Shown one piece after another: positions 1 through 13,158 of a stretch of DNA of 13,158 nucleotides. Under the pieces are notes generated by a model that was given only the letters and a program-made list of their open reading frames with translations, was not told the origin of the DNA and ran no database searches. The stretch is taken from positions 1 through 13,158 of the forward strand of contig PULL01000286.1 in NCBI GenBank assembly GCA_003550945.1. The letters are read 5' to 3'. Every line of letters begins with the position of its first letter. Position 1 is the stretch's first letter. A program made the translations under genes and the position numbers. Origin of the DNA: Thioalkalivibrio sp. Its GTDB lineage: Bacteria > Pseudomonadota > Gammaproteobacteria > Ectothiorhodospirales > Ectothiorhodospiraceae.

Positions 1-106
1 AATGAAGGCGCCGCTTGACAAGTTCGCCCGCACCCTCAACGAGGTGCCGGGCAAGATGGTGCGCACCGTGGCAGCGATCCGTGATCAAAAGCAGGCAGCC
101 GCCTGA
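1..106 (+). CDS. rplJ: 50S ribosomal protein L10, C-terminal end (partial)
   Basis: This is the 3' end of the L10 gene, cut by the window edge. Read in the frame starting at base 2, it gives 34 codons ending in a TGA at 104-106. The visible tail (APLDKFARTLNEVPGKMV, then RTVAAIRDQKQAAA) matches the C-terminus of E. coli L10, which ends GKLVRTLAAVRDAKEAA. L10 is the base of the ribosomal stalk: its C-terminal helix, which is the part seen here, carries the L7/L12 dimers. The gene directly upstream of rplL is rplJ in nearly all bacteria, which fits. In E. coli L10 with L7/L12 represses its own translation at the rplJ leader; that leader lies outside the window, so this cannot be judged. Confidence 0.93.
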   Translation, partial: MKAPLDKFARTLNEVPGKMVRTVAAIRDQKQAAA

Positions 107-150
107 AACATTTCTGAATAGCCGGGCGGTAGCCCATTAGGAGAATCAAC

Positions 151-531
151 ATGGCAGTTTCGAAAGAGGAAATCCTGGAAACCATCGGCAACATGACCGT
201 TCTCGAGATCGTGGACCTGATCAGCGCGATGGAAGAGAAATTCGGTGTGTCCGCGGCCGCCGCCGTGGCCGCTGCACCGGTCGCCGCCGCGGGTGGCGAA
301 GCCGCCGCCGAGGAAGCCAAGGACGAGTTCAACGTGGTGATGACCAGCTTCGGTGCCAACAAGGTCGGCGTGATCAAGGTGGTCCGTGCGCTGACCGGGC
401 TGGGTCTGAAGGAGGCGAAGGACATGGTCGAAGGCGTTCCGGCCACCGTGAAGGAATCGGCGACCAAGGACGAGGCCGAGAAGATGAAGAAGGACCTGGA
501 AGAGGCCGGCGCTACGGTCGAGTTGAAGTAA
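151..531 (+). CDS. rplL: 50S ribosomal protein L7/L12 (stalk protein)
   Basis: A complete 126-residue L7/L12 (E. coli 121). It forms dimers on L10 and makes the mobile stalk that recruits and stimulates EF-G, EF-Tu and other GTPases, the first two of which are encoded further down this window. The N-terminal dimerisation part (about residues 1-33, MAVSKEEILETIGNM onwards) is followed by an Ala-rich flexible hinge (about 34-56) and the globular C-terminal domain (57-126). The factor-binding helix pair (KVGVIKVVRALTGLGLKEAK, residues 71-90) is intact. ATG 151 is preceded by AGGAG at 139-143, seven bases away. The spacer after rplJ is 44 bases and holds a small 4-bp hairpin (124-127 with 132-135) just upstream of the ribosome binding site. 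There are no cysteines and nothing is unusual. Confidence 0.97.
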   Translation: MAVSKEEILETIGNMTVLEIVDLISAMEEKFGVSAAAAVAAAPVAAAGGEAAAEEAKDEFNVVMTSFGANKVGVIKVVRALTGLGLKEAKDMVEGVPATVKESATKDEAEKMKKDLEEAGATVELK

Positions 532-547
532 GACGTTCCTGTCAGTT

Positions 548-629
548 GTTTCGTGATCTAGCACGAAACTCCGGGGCTGGCGGGCGAAAGCCCGTCAGCT
601 CTGGCCCGTGGTGGCGACGCCGCGCCACC
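548..629 (+). promoter_or_regulatory. Structured rplL-rpoB intercistronic region (three hairpins)
   Basis: The 128-base gap between rplL and rpoB holds three consecutive inverted repeats. The first is 548-555 with 562-569 (GTTTCGTG/CACGAAAC, 8 perfect bp, 6-base loop). The second is 576-585 with 590-599 (10 bp including one G-U pair, closed by a GAAA tetraloop). The third is 610-616 with 623-629 (GGTGGCG/CGCCACC, 7 perfect bp, 6-base loop). None is followed by a T tract, so none is a standard intrinsic terminator. In E. coli the same gap holds a partial attenuator and an RNase III cleavage site that set the ratio of ribosomal protein to RNA polymerase. A similar role here is inference from position and structure. 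Confidence 0.6.
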
Positions 630-659
630 CGATGACCCCAGTTGCTGCCGAGGTATCCC

Positions 660-4736
<4,077 letters not shown>

Positions 4737-4757
4737 TCCCCAGCAGCCGCTCATTTC

Positions 4758-4777
4758 GGGGTGCCCCTGGGCACCCC
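4758..4777 (+). other. Hairpin in the rpoB-rpoC spacer
   Basis: The 67-base gap between rpoB and rpoC contains an 8-bp G+C-rich perfect stem (4758-4765 with 4770-4777, GGGGTGCC/GGCACCCC) with a 4-base loop. The next bases (CCGCAAGACC) are not a T tract, so it does not look like an intrinsic terminator. It lies 15 bases upstream of the rpoC ribosome binding site (GAGG, 4793-4796). It could stabilise or pause the transcript or mark an RNase site, but there is no direct evidence of function. Confidence 0.5.
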
Positions 4778-4803
4778 CGCAAGACCAGTTACGAGGCAAG
4801 CGA

Positions 4804-9021
<4,218 letters not shown>

Positions 9022-9033
9022 CGGCGTTTTACC

Positions 9034-9062
9034 TTGACACTGATGGGGGCGGTCCTTAAAAT
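9034..9062 (+). promoter_or_regulatory. Sigma-70 promoter of the str operon (rpsL-rpsG-fusA-tuf)
   Basis: TTGACA at 9034-9039 (a perfect -35 box) and TAAAAT at 9057-9062 (one mismatch from the consensus -10 box) are separated by exactly 17 bases. The promoter begins 13 bases after the rpoC stop. The expected start point is near 9069. The bases between the -10 box and the start (TCCGCT) are mostly G or C, as in promoters shut down by ppGpp and DksA in the stringent response; that regulation is inference. The leader to the rpsL ATG would be about 62 bases. Confidence 0.78.
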
Positions 9063-9072
9063 TCCGCTCCCT

Positions 9073-9110
9073 CGGCAGGCCGGTCGTGGTATCGGCCTGT
9101 CGTTATTTTT
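9073..9110 (+). terminator. Intrinsic-terminator-like hairpin between rpoC and rpsL
   Basis: The arms 9073-9084 and 9091-9102 can form a 12-bp stem (two G-U pairs, the core CAGGCCG/CGGCCTG perfect) with a 6-base loop, followed at once by TTATTTTT (9103-9110). This is the form of a Rho-independent terminator. It would end rpoBC transcripts, but it lies downstream of the promoter at 9034-9062, so transcripts starting there also contain it in their first 42 or so bases. It may therefore act as an attenuator of the str operon, or as a 5' stabilising hairpin with only partial termination. Confidence 0.65.
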
Positions 9111-9130
9111 CGGCTAGGAGAAAGTGTTAG

Positions 9131-9508
9131 ATGGCCACGATCAACCAGTTGGTGCGCAAGCCGCGCAAGCGCAAGGTGGAGAAGAGTGCGGTTCCCGCGC
9201 TGCAGGGTTCGCCGCAGAAGCGCGGTGTGTGCACGCGTGTCTACACCACCACCCCGAAGAAGCCGAATTCGGCCCTGCGCAAGGTCGCGCGCGTGCGCCT
9301 GACCAACGGCTACGAGGTCACCAGCTACATCGGCGGCGAGGGTCACAACCTGCAGGAGCACTCGGTGGTCCTGATTCGCGGCGGCCGTGTGAAGGATCTG
9401 CCTGGCGTGCGCTATCACACCGTGCGCGGCAGTCTCGACACCCAGGGTGTGCAGAAACGCACCCAGGCTCGTTCCAAGTACGGCGCCAAGCGTCCGAAGA
9501 AGACCTAA
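9131..9508 (+). CDS. rpsL: 30S ribosomal protein S12
   Basis: A complete 125-residue S12 (E. coli 124), the protein that lines the decoding centre of the 30S subunit and affects fidelity. ATG 9131 is preceded by AGGAG at 9116-9120, ten bases away. The streptomycin-determining segments are wild type: TPKKPNS (residues 41-47) with both lysines and RVKDLPG (86-92) with K88. The aspartate of KDLPG (D89 counting the first Met) is the site that RimO methylthiolates in E. coli. Streptomycin sensitivity at this locus is expected. The C-terminus (SKYGAKRPKKT) is normal. It is the first gene of the str operon here, 109 bases after rpoC, with its own promoter in between. Confidence 0.97.
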   Translation: MATINQLVRKPRKRKVEKSAVPALQGSPQKRGVCTRVYTTTPKKPNSALRKVARVRLTNGYEVTSYIGGEGHNLQEHSVVLIRGGRVKDLPGVRYHTVRGSLDTQGVQKRTQARSKYGAKRPKKT

Positions 9509-9532
9509 TTCCGCAGGTTCAGGAAGAAAACC

Positions 9533-10000
9533 ATGTCCAGAAGATCAGAGGCCCCGAAGCGCCAGATTCTCCCCGACCCCAAGTTCGGCAGCGAGCGCCT
9601 GGCCAAGTTCATCAACACCGTGATGCGTGACGGCAAGAAGTCGGTCGCCGAAGGCGTGGTCTACGGCGCGCTGGATCAGATCGAGGCCAAGCGCGGCGAC
9701 GGGATGGGCGTGCTCGACAAGGCGCTCGAGAACGTGCGGCCGCGCGTCGAGGTCAAGTCCCGCCGGGTCGGCGGCGCGACCTACCAGGTGCCGGTCGAGG
9801 TTCGCAGCGTGCGCCAGGATGCGCTGGCGATGCGCTGGCTGGTCGACGCTGCCCGCAAGCGGGGTGAGCGCTCCATGCCGCTGAAGCTGGCTGGTGAACT
9901 GATGGACGCGTCCGATAGCAAAGGCTCCGCTGTCAAGAAGCGTGAAGATACCCACCGCATGGCGGAGGCGAACAAGGCCTTTGCCCACTTCCGCTGGTAA
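9533..10000 (+). CDS. rpsG: 30S ribosomal protein S7
   Basis: A complete 155-residue S7, a primary 16S rRNA binding protein that starts assembly of the 30S head. It matches E. coli S7 throughout (QILPDPKFGSE near residue 11, ENVRPRVEVKSRRVGGATYQ in the middle, HRMAEANKAFAHFRW at the end) and has the common shorter C-terminus, not the extended tail of E. coli K-12. ATG 9533 has AGGAAG at 9521-9526. The gap after rpsL is 24 bases and the gap before fusA is 19. In E. coli S7 represses the operon by binding an RNA of about 100 bases between rpsL and rpsG. There is no room for that here, so regulation must differ or lie elsewhere. Confidence 0.97.
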   Translation: MSRRSEAPKRQILPDPKFGSERLAKFINTVMRDGKKSVAEGVVYGALDQIEAKRGDGMGVLDKALENVRPRVEVKSRRVGGATYQVPVEVRSVRQDALAMRWLVDAARKRGERSMPLKLAGELMDASDSKGSAVKKREDTHRMAEANKAFAHFRW

Positions 10001-10019
10001 GTAACGAGAGAGGTTGACA

Positions 10020-12116
<2,097 letters not shown>

Positions 12117-12161
12117 TCACCACCGTCAGTCACCTGATAAACAGTCCGAGAGGTTCTAGCT

Positions 12162-13158
<997 letters not shown>

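Noticed and set aside
15..43. TTGACA inside the end of rplJ as a promoter for rplL
   Set aside because: No -10-like sequence lies 16-18 bases downstream; the hexamer is part of the L10 reading frame (codons for Leu-Asp-Lys).
642..659. Upstream TTG start for rpoB at 642
   Set aside because: It would add LLPRYP before the conserved MALSYTEKK start and has no ribosome binding site; ATG 660 has GAGGT five bases upstream.
10014..10019. TTG start for fusA at 10014
   Set aside because: It directly abuts the GAGAGG ribosome binding site and adds two residues the family lacks; GTG 10020 has normal spacing and gives the standard N-terminus.
12117..12161. A terminator or promoter between fusA and tuf
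   Set aside because: The 45-base gap holds no hairpin with a T tract and no paired -35/-10 boxes that I can see; only a ribosome binding site.

Overview
The window is a contiguous, single-strand block of the core transcription and translation machinery from a bacterium with G+C-rich DNA (roughly two thirds G+C by eye). Gene order is rplJ (3' end), rplL, rpoB, rpoC, rpsL, rpsG, fusA, tuf (5' part), all on the + strand. Direct joining of rpoBC to rpsL-rpsG-fusA-tuf, as in Pseudomonas and unlike E. coli, together with close protein similarity to E. coli and Pseudomonas, points to a gammaproteobacterium. A high-GC member of the Chromatiales/Ectothiorhodospiraceae type is a reasonable guess, but that rank is inference.

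Layout: 1-106 holds the last 34 codons of ribosomal protein L10. L7/L12 (151-531) follows, then a 128-base spacer with three perfect inverted repeats, then the complete RNA polymerase beta subunit (660-4736). A 67-base spacer with one strong hairpin leads to the beta-prime gene rpoC (4804-9021). Between rpoC and rpsL are a textbook sigma-70 promoter (TTGACA, 17 bases, TAAAAT) and, just after its expected start point, an intrinsic-terminator-like hairpin with a T tract. The streptomycin (str) operon follows: S12 (9131-9508), S7 (9533-10000), EF-G (10020-12116) and EF-Tu (12162 to the window edge, 332 of about 396 codons). The genes work as one growth-control block: the ribosomal stalk that recruits the GTPases, two core RNA polymerase subunits, two proteins of the 30S subunit, and the two elongation GTPases that use the stalk.

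The one striking anomaly is in rpoC. Codon 717 is an in-frame TAG (6952-6954) in an otherwise intact gene of 1405 codons whose checked functional residues keep exact E. coli numbering on both sides of the stop (C70, D460/D462/D464, C814, C888, M932, H936). The gene is essential, so this is a sequencing or assembly error, a suppressed amber codon, or a genuine split of beta-prime. No ribosome binding site precedes the next ATG (6973). The ordinary explanation, an error or a rare variant, is the most likely one, but raw reads should be checked.

Other points of interest are the promoter-then-terminator arrangement before rpsL, the structured rplL-rpoB spacer, a rpsL-rpsG spacer too short for the E. 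coli type of S7 operator, and a sharp change of codon use at tuf. I see no RNA genes, mobile elements, CRISPR arrays or unknown genes. Apart from the rpoC stop, this is a conserved housekeeping region.
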